From an uncultured Clostridia bacterium (lineage in GTDB: Bacteria > Bacillota > Clostridia > Christensenellales > Pumilibacteraceae), in the NCBI GenBank assembly GCA_947385185.1, contig CANDJX010000037.1:1-12784 (forward strand): a stretch of DNA of 12,784 nucleotides, written 5' to 3'. Numbering within the stretch: the first letter of the stretch is position 1; the number at the start of each line of letters is the position of its first letter. The notes beneath the pieces are model-generated. The model ran no database searches and had not been told where the DNA came from. It saw nothing but the letters and a program-made list of their open reading frames with translations. Shown piece after piece: positions 6,553 to 12,784 of this stretch. The translations under genes were made by a program, and so were the position numbers.

Positions 6553-7472
6553 TTGTCGCCTCCCGCAAGGAAATCCATGACCGCCATCCGGACAGCCACT
6601 CCGTTGGTCACCTGTTCGTATATCAGGCTGTTTTCGCCGTCCACGACTTCGCTCTCGATCTCCACTCCGCGATTGACCGGACCGGGATGCATAATAAGTG
6701 CGTCGGGACAGGAATTAAGCAATCGTTCTTTGGTTATGCCGAACTCCGCGCCGTACTCCGAAAGAGACGGGAAAAATCCGACTTTCTGCCGCTCGAGCTG
6801 AATGCGGAGCCCCATAACGACGTTCGCGCCCGCGACAGCCTCCTCCATGTCCGTAATTACCTCGCAGCCGAGTTCTTCGATACCGCTCGGAATGAGCGTG
6901 TACGGAGCGACTACGACAGTTTCCGCGCCGAGTTTGCCGAGCGCCCACAGATTGCTTCTCGCCACGCGCGAATGCTTTATATCCCCGACCATGACGACCT
7001 TAAGCCCCTTGATAGTGCCGAATTTTTCGTGCATGGTAAACAGGTCGAGCAGGCTTTGTGTGGGATGTTCGTTCATTCCGTCGCCGGCGTTTATTACCGA
7101 CGATCTTACGTTACGCGCGAGCAGCGCGGGCGCGCCCGCCATGGAATGCCTTATGACTATGACGTCCGTCATGAGCGCGTCGAGAGTTTTGCCCGTATCT
7201 ATGAGGCTTTCGCCCTTTTTGACCGATGAATTCGCGACCGATATGGATACCGTCCGCGCTCCGAGCATACGTGCCGCGGTTTCGAATGAATTTTTCGTGC
7301 GCGTACTGTTCTCGTAAAACAGAGTCGCGACGCACTTGCCTTTGAGATTATCGAGCGTTTCGCGCGATATAAGCGCTTCTTTCATGTCCCCGGCGTGCGC
7401 GAGAATATGCTCGAGTTCTTCCTTCGTCAGGTCTTTGAGTCCCAACAAGTCTTTTTTTCGTAACATTGTCAT
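6549..7472 (-). CDS. pyrB: Aspartate carbamoyltransferase catalytic chain
   Basis: Commits carbamoyl phosphate to pyrimidine synthesis by transfer to aspartate. The 307-residue protein shows the carbamoyl-phosphate site STRTKNSFE (56-64), the neighbouring-subunit loop SSVKKGES, the RHS at 108-110, HPTQSLLDL starting at 136 and the aspartate-site MHPGPVNRG. There is no pyrI regulatory chain gene beside it, which fits the unregulated Bacillus-type trimer. The start overlaps the preceding pseudouridine synthase stop by four bases (ATGA), so there is no leader in which a PyrR attenuator could sit. The third codon is also ATG (7466) and has better spacing to the AAGGA upstream, so the true start may be two codons later. 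Confidence 0.97.
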   Translation of the reverse strand: MTMLRKKDLLGLKDLTKEELEHILAHAGDMKEALISRETLDNLKGKCVATLFYENSTRTKNSFETAARMLGARTVSISVANSSVKKGESLIDTGKTLDALMTDVIVIRHSMAGAPALLARNVRSSVINAGDGMNEHPTQSLLDLFTMHEKFGTIKGLKVVMVGDIKHSRVARSNLWALGKLGAETVVVAPYTLIPSGIEELGCEVITDMEEAVAGANVVMGLRIQLERQKVGFFPSLSEYGAEFGITKERLLNSCPDALIMHPGPVNRGVEIESEVVDGENSLIYEQVTNGVAVRMAVMDFLAGGDK

Positions 7473-8368
7473 TTATCCTTTTCGCGTAACGTTTTCAGAA
7501 TTTTTTCGAAATAATCGGGAAGCGGCGCGACGAACGTCATTTCTTCGTCCGTAGCCGGATGCCTGAAAGTCAGTCTGTGCGCATGAAGCAATTGCCCGCG
7601 GCTGCCGCAAACCGAACCCGCGCCATACTGTTCGTCGCCGGTGATCGGGTGTCCGACGTATTTGGCGTGAACGCGGATCTGGTGCGTCCTGCCCGTGAGT
7701 ATATGAAACTCTACGAGATCGCGCGAACCTATCCTTTCCGAAACTTTATATTCCGTAATAGCCGGACGCCCGTCCTTTACTACCGCCATGAGTTTGCGGT
7801 CGCGCGGATTGCGTCCTATCGGCGCGTCGATCCTGCCCTCGGGCAATTTCATGTGTCCGTCCACAAGCCCGAGATATATCTTCGTCACTTCCCGGTCGGC
7901 GATCTGCCGCGACAGCGAAAGATGAGCTTTGTCGTTTTTCGCCACGACCATGACGCCGCTCGTATTCTTGTCCAGTCTGTGAACGATCCCCGGTCTGATC
8001 GCTCCGTTTATGCCCGAAAGACTTTTCAGACGAAAAAGCAAAGCGTTTACGAGCGTATTGTCGTAATTTCCCGGCGCGGGGTGAACGGTAAGTCCCTGCG
8101 GCTTGTTTATGACCGCAATATCGTCGTCCTCGTACATGACGTCGATCGGAATATCTTTGGGCTCGACGGTTGTGACGACTTCGGGCGGATCGACGTCTAT
8201 TACATCGCCGCGGCTTACGAGCGCGCCGCTTTTCGCAGCCGCTTTGCCGTTTAGAAGAATAAATCCGCCGTCGGTCAGTTGCTTGATATACGAGCGCGTA
8301 TAATCGGTTTCGTCGGCAAGGTACACGTCCAGACGGACTTTACCGTCGATGTCCGCAAAGATTTTCAA
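7469..8368 (-). CDS. RluD/YlyB-family 23S rRNA pseudouridine synthase
   Basis: Isomerises uridine to pseudouridine in RNA; relatives act on helix 69 of 23S rRNA, but the exact target here is not provable. The 299-residue protein has an N-terminal S4 RNA-binding domain (about 11-60, RLDVYLADE to GDVIDV), then the catalytic RluA-type domain with HRLDKNTSG (nucleophile Asp133), INKPQGLTVHP and the TGRTHQIRVH motif. The start is a TTG codon at 8368 that overlaps the lspA stop (TTGA); it is accepted because it gives the right distance to the S4 domain and the tight junction used elsewhere in this operon. The gene corresponds in position to ylyB, between lspA and the pyr genes of B. subtilis. Confidence 0.93.
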   Translation of the reverse strand: MKIFADIDGKVRLDVYLADETDYTRSYIKQLTDGGFILLNGKAAAKSGALVSRGDVIDVDPPEVVTTVEPKDIPIDVMYEDDDIAVINKPQGLTVHPAPGNYDNTLVNALLFRLKSLSGINGAIRPGIVHRLDKNTSGVMVVAKNDKAHLSLSRQIADREVTKIYLGLVDGHMKLPEGRIDAPIGRNPRDRKLMAVVKDGRPAITEYKVSERIGSRDLVEFHILTGRTHQIRVHAKYVGHPITGDEQYGAGSVCGSRGQLLHAHRLTFRHPATDEEMTFVAPLPDYFEKILKTLREKDK

Positions 8369-8961
8369 ACGCCGTCACCGCCATCGTCCGCCGCGCCCCC
8401 GTTCTTTTCATCGCGTTTTTCCGAACGGAAGAAGTATACGAGTATGCAGACGATCATCATTATCACGCCGACGACAAGTCCCATATCCGCCACGTTGAAC
8501 ACGGGAAAATTGTATCCGAACGGATAAAAATCCAAAAAATCGCGGACGTAACCGAGCGAAACGCGGTCGATCAGATTCCCCGCTGCGCCGCCCGTAATGA
8601 GCGCAAGCGAAACGAGGAAGAACATATTTTTACGTTTGTCGGGAAAAAAGAGCAGAAATAAAAACGCGGCGATGGCGATAAAAGTAACGATAATGACGAC
8701 GACCATAAACACGTCGTTCCCGCCGCCGAGCGACCATGCCGCGCCCGTGTTCTGAACATAAGTGATAAGGAAAAATCCTTCGATAACCGTCGCAAGATGC
8801 CAGTAAGACCCGTTTTCGGGCATACCCGCTTCGATCGACGCGTTCACTACGACGAATTTTGTAACAAGATCCAAAATTATAACAAACGTGAGAACGGCGA
8901 AAGCTACCGCCGACTGTACGGCATACCTTTTCAGATCCGGTTTATTTGCCTGAAATGTCAT
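8365..8961 (-). CDS. lspA: Lipoprotein signal peptidase (signal peptidase II)
   Basis: Membrane aspartyl protease that removes the signal peptide from diacylglyceryl-modified prolipoproteins. In the 198-residue protein the four helices lie at about 15-38, 84-106, 112-130 and 157-177. The conserved NTGAAWS (71-77), GGAAGNLIDR with catalytic Asp141 in YVRDFLD, and Asp159 in FNVADMG are intact. It is somewhat longer than usual because of a polar N-terminal stretch of about 14 residues and a charged, Gly/Asp-rich C-terminal tail. Its ATG lies 20 bases inside sepF, the largest overlap here; a GGAG is present but about 12 bases upstream. A stop codon just upstream in the same frame rules out an earlier start. 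Confidence 0.96.
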   Translation of the reverse strand: MTFQANKPDLKRYAVQSAVAFAVLTFVIILDLVTKFVVVNASIEAGMPENGSYWHLATVIEGFFLITYVQNTGAAWSLGGGNDVFMVVVIIVTFIAIAAFLFLLFFPDKRKNMFFLVSLALITGGAAGNLIDRVSLGYVRDFLDFYPFGYNFPVFNVADMGLVVGVIMMIVCILVYFFRSEKRDEKNGGAADDGGDGV

Positions 8962-9304
8962 GAGGAATGGTCACTCCTACGCCCTCGGGCGAGAGCAGAA
9001 AAATATTGCCCGCAATGCGAAGTATGCTTCCGTTAAGCGCGTACATCGCACCCGAAGTAAAGTCGAGCACGCGCTGCGCGACCTCCGGCTTCGTGCGGTC
9101 GAGATTGATTATTGCGGGTTCTTTCCTTTTGAGAAAGTCTATAAGAGTCTGCACGTCGTTGGTATTCGCCGGCTCGTATACGAGCACGTTCTGATAATCC
9201 TTCGGGACTATCTTTTCCGCGAGCGTCGGAGGCAGTCTGCCCTCGTCGGGCGCGGCGTGCACGTCTTCGAAAAACGGATAATCTTCGAGATTGTGTTTTT
9301 CCAT
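8942..9304 (-). CDS. sepF: Cell division protein SepF (DUF552)
   Basis: FtsZ-binding protein that bundles and aligns protofilaments at the division ring. Of its 120 residues, about 35-112 form the SepF core, seen in VLVYEPANTNDVQTLIDFL, AIINLDRTKPEVAQRVLDF, SGAMYALNGSILRIAGNIFLL and the closing PEGVGVT. The N-terminus (MEKHNLEDYPFFEDV) is short and acidic; B. subtilis SepF begins with a basic amphipathic helix that binds the membrane, and no such helix is visible here. The ATG has a good AAGGAG upstream, and no alternative start is seen in the frame nearby. It lies four bases after ylmE, as expected for the ylmE-sepF pair of Gram-positive bacteria. Confidence 0.92.
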   Translation of the reverse strand: MEKHNLEDYPFFEDVHAAPDEGRLPPTLAEKIVPKDYQNVLVYEPANTNDVQTLIDFLKRKEPAIINLDRTKPEVAQRVLDFTSGAMYALNGSILRIAGNIFLLSPEGVGVTIPHDISGK

Positions 9305-9308
9305 TTTT

Positions 9309-9962
9309 TTACTTCTCCTTCGGTTTTGCTCTTTCGCCGAACAACGCCGTTCCGGGACGAATCATATTCGCGCCGTGCGCTATTGCCGTTTCGTAATCGT
9401 TGCTCATTCCCATCGACAGATATTTCACCGTATCGTACTTTTCGGCGAGAGCGTCGTACAATTTTTTCATTCCGTCGTACATTTCCGGCGGCGCGCCTAT
9501 CGGAAGCACGCTCATAAGCCCGCAAAGCCGAAGATGCGGCAATCCCGCGACCGTTTCCGCAAGACGGAACACGTCTCCGACGGCGCAACCGCTTTTGCTC
9601 GCCTCCCCGCCGTAATTCACTTCGATAAGCACGTCCATTATTTTTCCGATCGCCGCGCACCTTTTTTCTATCTCGGTCGCAAGTTCGGGTCTGTCCACGG
9701 ACTGGATCATACATACTTTATCGACGATATATTTTACTTTATTCGTCTGAAGCGCGCCGATAAAGTGAATTTCGGGCATATCGAGCGCGTCGTATTTACC
9801 GAGCAGTTCCTGCACGCGGTTTTCTCCCATAGCGGTAATGCCGTAATCTTTAAGTTCGTTGATCTCTTCCGCCGTGCGCGTCTTTGTCGCGGCGACGATT
9901 TTGACCTCGCGACCGAGCGCTTTTATTCTTTCGGTAATGGCGTTTGCGGCTTGTTCGAGCAT
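9309..9962 (-). CDS. ylmE: YggS/PROSC-family PLP homeostasis protein
   Basis: Pyridoxal 5'-phosphate-binding protein of the alanine-racemase-like fold III group, with no catalytic activity shown for relatives; it buffers PLP and affects amino-acid and keto-acid balance. The 217-residue protein carries the PLP lysine (Lys27) in VAATKT, HFIGALQTNKVK, the MSVLP loop, LSMGMSNDYETAI and RPGTALFGER (commonly RIGT). It is slightly shorter than typical members, at the N-terminus. It opens the operon: a GGAGG ribosome binding site lies six bases before the ATG, and a consensus promoter is about 45 bases upstream. The gene commonly precedes sepF in Gram-positive division clusters. Confidence 0.95.
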   Translation of the reverse strand: MLEQAANAITERIKALGREVKIVAATKTRTAEEINELKDYGITAMGENRVQELLGKYDALDMPEIHFIGALQTNKVKYIVDKVCMIQSVDRPELATEIEKRCAAIGKIMDVLIEVNYGGEASKSGCAVGDVFRLAETVAGLPHLRLCGLMSVLPIGAPPEMYDGMKKLYDALAEKYDTVKYLSMGMSNDYETAIAHGANMIRPGTALFGERAKPKEK

Positions 9963-9968
9963 TTATTT

Positions 9969-9973
9969 CCTCC
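9969..9973 (-). promoter_or_regulatory. Ribosome binding site of ylmE
   Basis: GGAGG six bases before the ATG at 9962. This is the best-placed site in the operon and fixes the start of its first gene. Confidence 0.85.
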
Positions 9974-10005
9974 GCGTACTTTCAGAGCATAATACGTCTT
10001 GTATG

Positions 10006-10034
10006 ATTATACTACATATTCGTCTGCTTTGCAA
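10006..10034 (-). promoter_or_regulatory. Promoter of the ylmE-pyrE operon
   Basis: TTGCAA at 10029-10034, a 17-base spacer and TATAAT at 10006-10011 form a near-consensus housekeeping promoter. The predicted start near 9999 gives a leader of about 35-40 bases with a normal ribosome binding site. The leader is too short for a terminator/antiterminator switch. This is the only convincing promoter I find ahead of the eleven genes, although weaker internal ones cannot be excluded. Confidence 0.8.
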
Positions 10035-10054
10035 GGATTTCAATTCGTTTGAAT

Positions 10055-10091
10055 AAAAAATATCCCGAAGAAGCTTTTCTTCGGGATATTT
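10055..10091 (-). terminator. Rho-independent terminator of the GH3 gene
   Basis: A perfect 15-bp inverted repeat (arms 10058-10072 and 10077-10091, core ATCCCGAAGAA) closes a 4-base loop. On the minus strand its 3' arm runs directly into a six-T tract (10060-10055). It lies 16 bases beyond the GH3 stop and upstream of the operon promoter, so it insulates the two units. There is no T tract on the plus strand, so it works in one direction. Confidence 0.92.
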
Positions 10092-10107
10092 AAGCGCAGG
10101 GCAAAAA

Positions 10108-12737
10108 TCATACTTTTTCTTTCCGCTTATATTTTTCGGGATGTTTCTTTTCGTCGATAATACGCACGACGATCCATGCGATTCCGGCAAGAACCGCAAC
10201 TCCGACGATTGTGTCGATTATCATCAGCGTTATCGCCCAAGGAGACATGTCGTAGTAAATAATAGCCCCGGGAGCCGCGCCCTGCATGGCGCTCGAATTT
10301 GCTACGGCAAACGCTATGTCGTGAACGGCGCGACGAATCTGATGCCGTGCAGTCGGGCTCGTAAGGTCTTCGGGAGCGATTGCCGACGTATTCATTTCGA
10401 CTGCTCCGCCAGCGCGAAGCATCTGATCTTTGTTAGACTGACAAGGCATATCCGTCTGTACAAAGCCCTGAAAACCCCATTCTTCTTTAAGCAGTTTCGT
10501 TATGAAATTGTAATCCGATCCCGCAGGTACGGCGCCTATTCTGTTAAACGCAGTCATTACCGAAGTTGCGCCCCGAACGATTCTTGTTTTTACCGTTCCG
10601 TCTTCGTCGGCGATATATTTAACGCGTCGACGCGAATCCTTGAATACTTTTTCGAATATTTTGAAATACTGCTCGCGCATCGTCTGTTCGTCTGCCCACG
10701 TGCATATACCGTCACCCATAGTTTTTGCCGTCTCGACATTATTGAGTGCAAAATGCTTGAATATCATGTAAAGACCGTTGTCGCCCGCGCCGCTGACTTC
10801 GCTTGCGCCTATATTTCCGGCGAGCACCGGATCTTCGCTGTAATATTCCGCATTTCTGCCGTTAAATGCACTGCGATGGAGATTCATCGCGGGACCCGTC
10901 CATCCGCAAAGCCAGTTGCCCTCGCCGAGAATAAAGTGGAACGCTTCCTGCGCAACCGATTCACCGACGTCGTAGGAAAGTTCGACGTTCCATGTGGACG
11001 CTATGACTACGTTTGCGGCATAAGCGCACGTTTCCGGCAAAGCCGTGGCTCCTCCGAATATCTGCGCAAACATTTTCGCAAATATGCCTATTCCCGAAGG
11101 TCCTTCTCCACTATTCGACGAAGGCATTCCTATGGACGACAAACCGCCCAAAGTATACGCTCCGCCGTAAAGCAGTTTGACGATTTCGTCGGTCGCCGAA
11201 TAATCGATCTGATCGAGAAGCAGATCCCAGCTTTCGTCGTAATAATCAAGCCCGCGCATATCGGCAAGTACAAGACCGTTATCCGCTTTGGAAACAGGCG
11301 CGTCTTCATGATAAACCGCACTGCCTTTAACATTACCGAGAAGCGGATCCGTTTCGTAATCAAAAGTATTTTTGCTGAATCTGTCGACGATGTCGCTCAC
11401 CTTTTTATCTACAGTAAAAGATTCTCCGGAAGGCGCGGTCGGATAAGTGTTTTTCCAATCCGCTCTGGTCAGCAATGTTACTTTGGACGTATTCATATAG
11501 TCGCTGCTATCCTGAAAAAGATTCGTAGCCGCAATGAATTTCGCGCCGCTCTTCGAAGGAATACCGGTAGGATCGCCGTTCTCGTCCAAAAGCGACTGTC
11601 CGTTTCGCTCGGACTGACGGGGATTATCTTTATCATACCATACCGTATCTACCACCGTCGTATTGCGGCTGTCCCATATATCGTGACTGTTCTTGCCGAG
11701 AGTTATCGTATACTCACCGTTTTCAAGCACGTAACACCCTTTTGTTCCGTCTCCGTTGTCGCGGGTATAACAATAAGAAGCCATATCCTCTTTAAGGAAT
11801 GTAAGCGTCACTTCTTCGGTCGCGCCTTTGGCAACTTCCACTTTGTCGAACGCTATGAGATTCTTTACGGATTTTTCTATTTTATTGGTTTTATCGAAAT
11901 CGGTATACGGCGCCGTGTAATAAAGCTGTACAACTTCCTTTCCGTCGCGATCGCCGGTATTCGTTACCGATACAGTTACGTTAATTTCGTTTCCGACGTC
12001 GGAATATCCAGTAATTTTCTGCTCGAAAGTCGTATAAGATAATCCGTAACCGAACGGAAATACGACGGATTTATCGTAATCGAACGAGGAGTCCATTTCA
12101 TTCGCGGTTTCATAATATTTATAACCCACGTATATGCCTTCCTCGTATTCTATGAAAGAACCGCCGACCGCGCTCGTTTCAGCAACTTCGGAATCCGTGT
12201 ATACAAACTGTCCGAGATTTGCCGTAGTGGGATCGGAAAGTAAGTCGAACACCCATGTATCGACTGTTCTGCCCGAAGGATTTACTTTACCGCAAAGTAT
12301 ATCCGAAAGCGATCTGCTTCCCACGCTTCCCGGAAAACCTATCCAGACAATAGCGTCGACGGCATAATCGCCGCTGACGAGCTCATCGAGTTCCATCGCG
12401 TTACCGCTGTTTATTACAGCTACTACGCCTTTATCGCAGTTCGCTTTTGCAAATTCGATTATCTCTTTTTCGCTTTCGGAAAGCGTCAACTGATGAGGCG
12501 TTCCGTCGGCATAAGCGTCGAATTTCAGATCCCCTCCTTCACCTGCGTCACGCCCGATGAATACTATTCCCGCAGTATCCGCGCACGACGACTCCGTACC
12601 GTTGAAAATTGCCGGATCATATTCGTAAAGATAGGTGTTTCCGCCTTCGCATTGGTTTACGTTCGGAAATTCTTTACAAGGCGTTGTGCCTTCCGCCGCA
12701 TCGATTTTTACGTATTGCAAATCGTTCATGCGTTGTT
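10108..12737 (-). CDS. Permuted family 3 glycoside hydrolase with C-terminal membrane anchor (5' partial)
   Basis: Beta-glucosidase-like exo-acting glycosidase; substrate unknown. Counting from the Met at 12729 (873 residues visible), the domain order is reversed relative to typical GH3 enzymes. First comes the rest of the alpha/beta sandwich, with the likely acid/base Glu64 in GRDAGEGGD and the FPFGYGLSYTTFE motif (224-236). A fibronectin III-like domain follows at about 240-348, then the TIM barrel at about 515-815 with GRNAEYYSEDP (624-634), KHFALNN (Lys658, His659) and nucleophile Asp760 in WGFQGFVQTDM. A transmembrane helix at about 831-856 and a basic tail follow, predicting an extracellular enzyme anchored by its C-terminus. 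The reversed order is known in Ruminococcus albus and Butyrivibrio beta-glucosidases. The stop seen before the Met contains adapter sequence, and the expected LLKN/LPL start of the sandwich domain is missing, so the real N-terminus lies beyond the contig. Oddities: EGPSG where DGPxG is usual, and TDM for SDW. Confidence 0.92.
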
Positions 12738-12784
12738 AGATCGGAAGAGCACACGTCTGAACTCCAGTCACTTACAGGAATCTC
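12738..12784 (+). other. Illumina TruSeq adapter read-through (artefact)
   Basis: From AGATCGGAAGAGC at 12738 the sequence follows the TruSeq i7-side adapter through ...CCAGTCAC (to 12771). An 8-base index, TTACAGGA, follows, and then ATCTC, the first bases of the next constant adapter segment. This is library construction sequence, not genome. Genomic sequence ends at 12737. Confidence 0.98.

Noticed and set aside
5239..6801. Long plus-strand frames opposite pyrC and pyrB (5239-6012, 6025-6801)
   Set aside because: Shadows of strongly supported minus-strand enzymes; Arg/His/Tyr-rich translations with no motif.
9208..9714. 168-codon minus-strand frame overlapping ylmE and sepF
   Set aside because: Highly Arg-rich translation, out of frame with two well-supported genes.
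9963..10005. PyrR attenuator or riboswitch in the operon leader
   Set aside because: The leader is about 40 bases, with no second hairpin or T run. The hairpin further upstream lies before the promoter and terminates the GH3 gene. pyrB itself has no leader because it overlaps the preceding gene.
10141..12042. 633-codon open frame on the plus strand opposite the GH3 gene
   Set aside because: It is antisense to a gene with clear domain motifs, its translation has no recognisable domain and unusual composition, and it has no ribosome binding site or promoter. It results from the codon use of the opposite strand.
10108..12737. GH3 gene as a fusion or misassembly of two glycosidase fragments
   Set aside because: The reading frame is continuous, and the sandwich-FnIII-barrel order is a known natural arrangement. 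Only the 5' end is affected by the artefact.
1..12784. CRISPR arrays, tRNA/rRNA genes, phage or transposase genes, toxin-antitoxin pairs
   Set aside because: I looked for regularly spaced direct repeats, cloverleaf or rRNA signatures and the usual protein motifs and found none.

Overview
All fourteen protein genes in this window lie on the minus strand, so they read from high to low coordinates. The organism looks like an uncultured Firmicutes member, probably of class Clostridia. The evidence is the Bacillus/Clostridia-type order ylmE-sepF-lspA-ylyB-pyr, a PyrK-dependent type 1B dihydroorotate dehydrogenase, the clostridial form of PyrE, a BspA-type leucine-rich-repeat surface protein and a domain-permuted family 3 glycoside hydrolase with a C-terminal membrane anchor. 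The coding sequence is of moderate GC with AT-rich intergenic stretches. The right end is not biological: from 12738 it matches an Illumina TruSeq read-2/i7 adapter with an 8-base index, so this is an assembled short-read contig, plausibly metagenomic.

Layout from right to left: (1) adapter, 12738-12784. (2) A 5'-truncated, very large GH3 glycosidase, 10108-12737, closed by a strong intrinsic terminator at 10055-10091. (3) A consensus promoter at 10006-10034, then an eleven-gene, nearly gapless operon from 9962 to 1816: ylmE, sepF, lspA, a RluD/YlyB-type pseudouridine synthase, pyrB, pyrC, pyrF, pyrK, pyrD, pyrE and a small three-helix membrane protein. (4) A hairpin at 1742-1779. (5) A secreted or membrane-anchored BspA-type LRR protein, 998-1681. 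(6) A HAD-family phosphatase or mutase, 316-966, driven by a perfect-consensus promoter placed so close that its mRNA should be leaderless. (7) An intergenic block, 1-313, carrying two families of short palindromic repeats.

The operon joins two processes. The pyr genes supply every step from carbamoyl phosphate to UMP: aspartate transcarbamylase, dihydroorotase, the two-subunit NAD-linked dihydroorotate dehydrogenase, orotate phosphoribosyltransferase and OMP decarboxylase. carAB, pyrR and pyrP are not here. The upstream genes serve PLP homeostasis, Z-ring assembly, lipoprotein signal peptide cleavage and rRNA modification. In Bacillus subtilis the same genes lie in this order but are separated by ylmGH, divIVA, ileS, pyrR, pyrP and carAB; here they are compacted into one unit. 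No PyrR-type attenuator is visible, because pyrB starts inside the preceding gene.

I found no phage, CRISPR, toxin-antitoxin, tRNA or rRNA feature, and nothing that clearly amounts to a new multi-gene system. The least ordinary items are the permuted and anchored GH3, the promoters directly abutting ATG codons, the unnamed membrane protein coupled to pyrE, a SepF without the usual basic N-terminal helix, and the palindromic repeat block.
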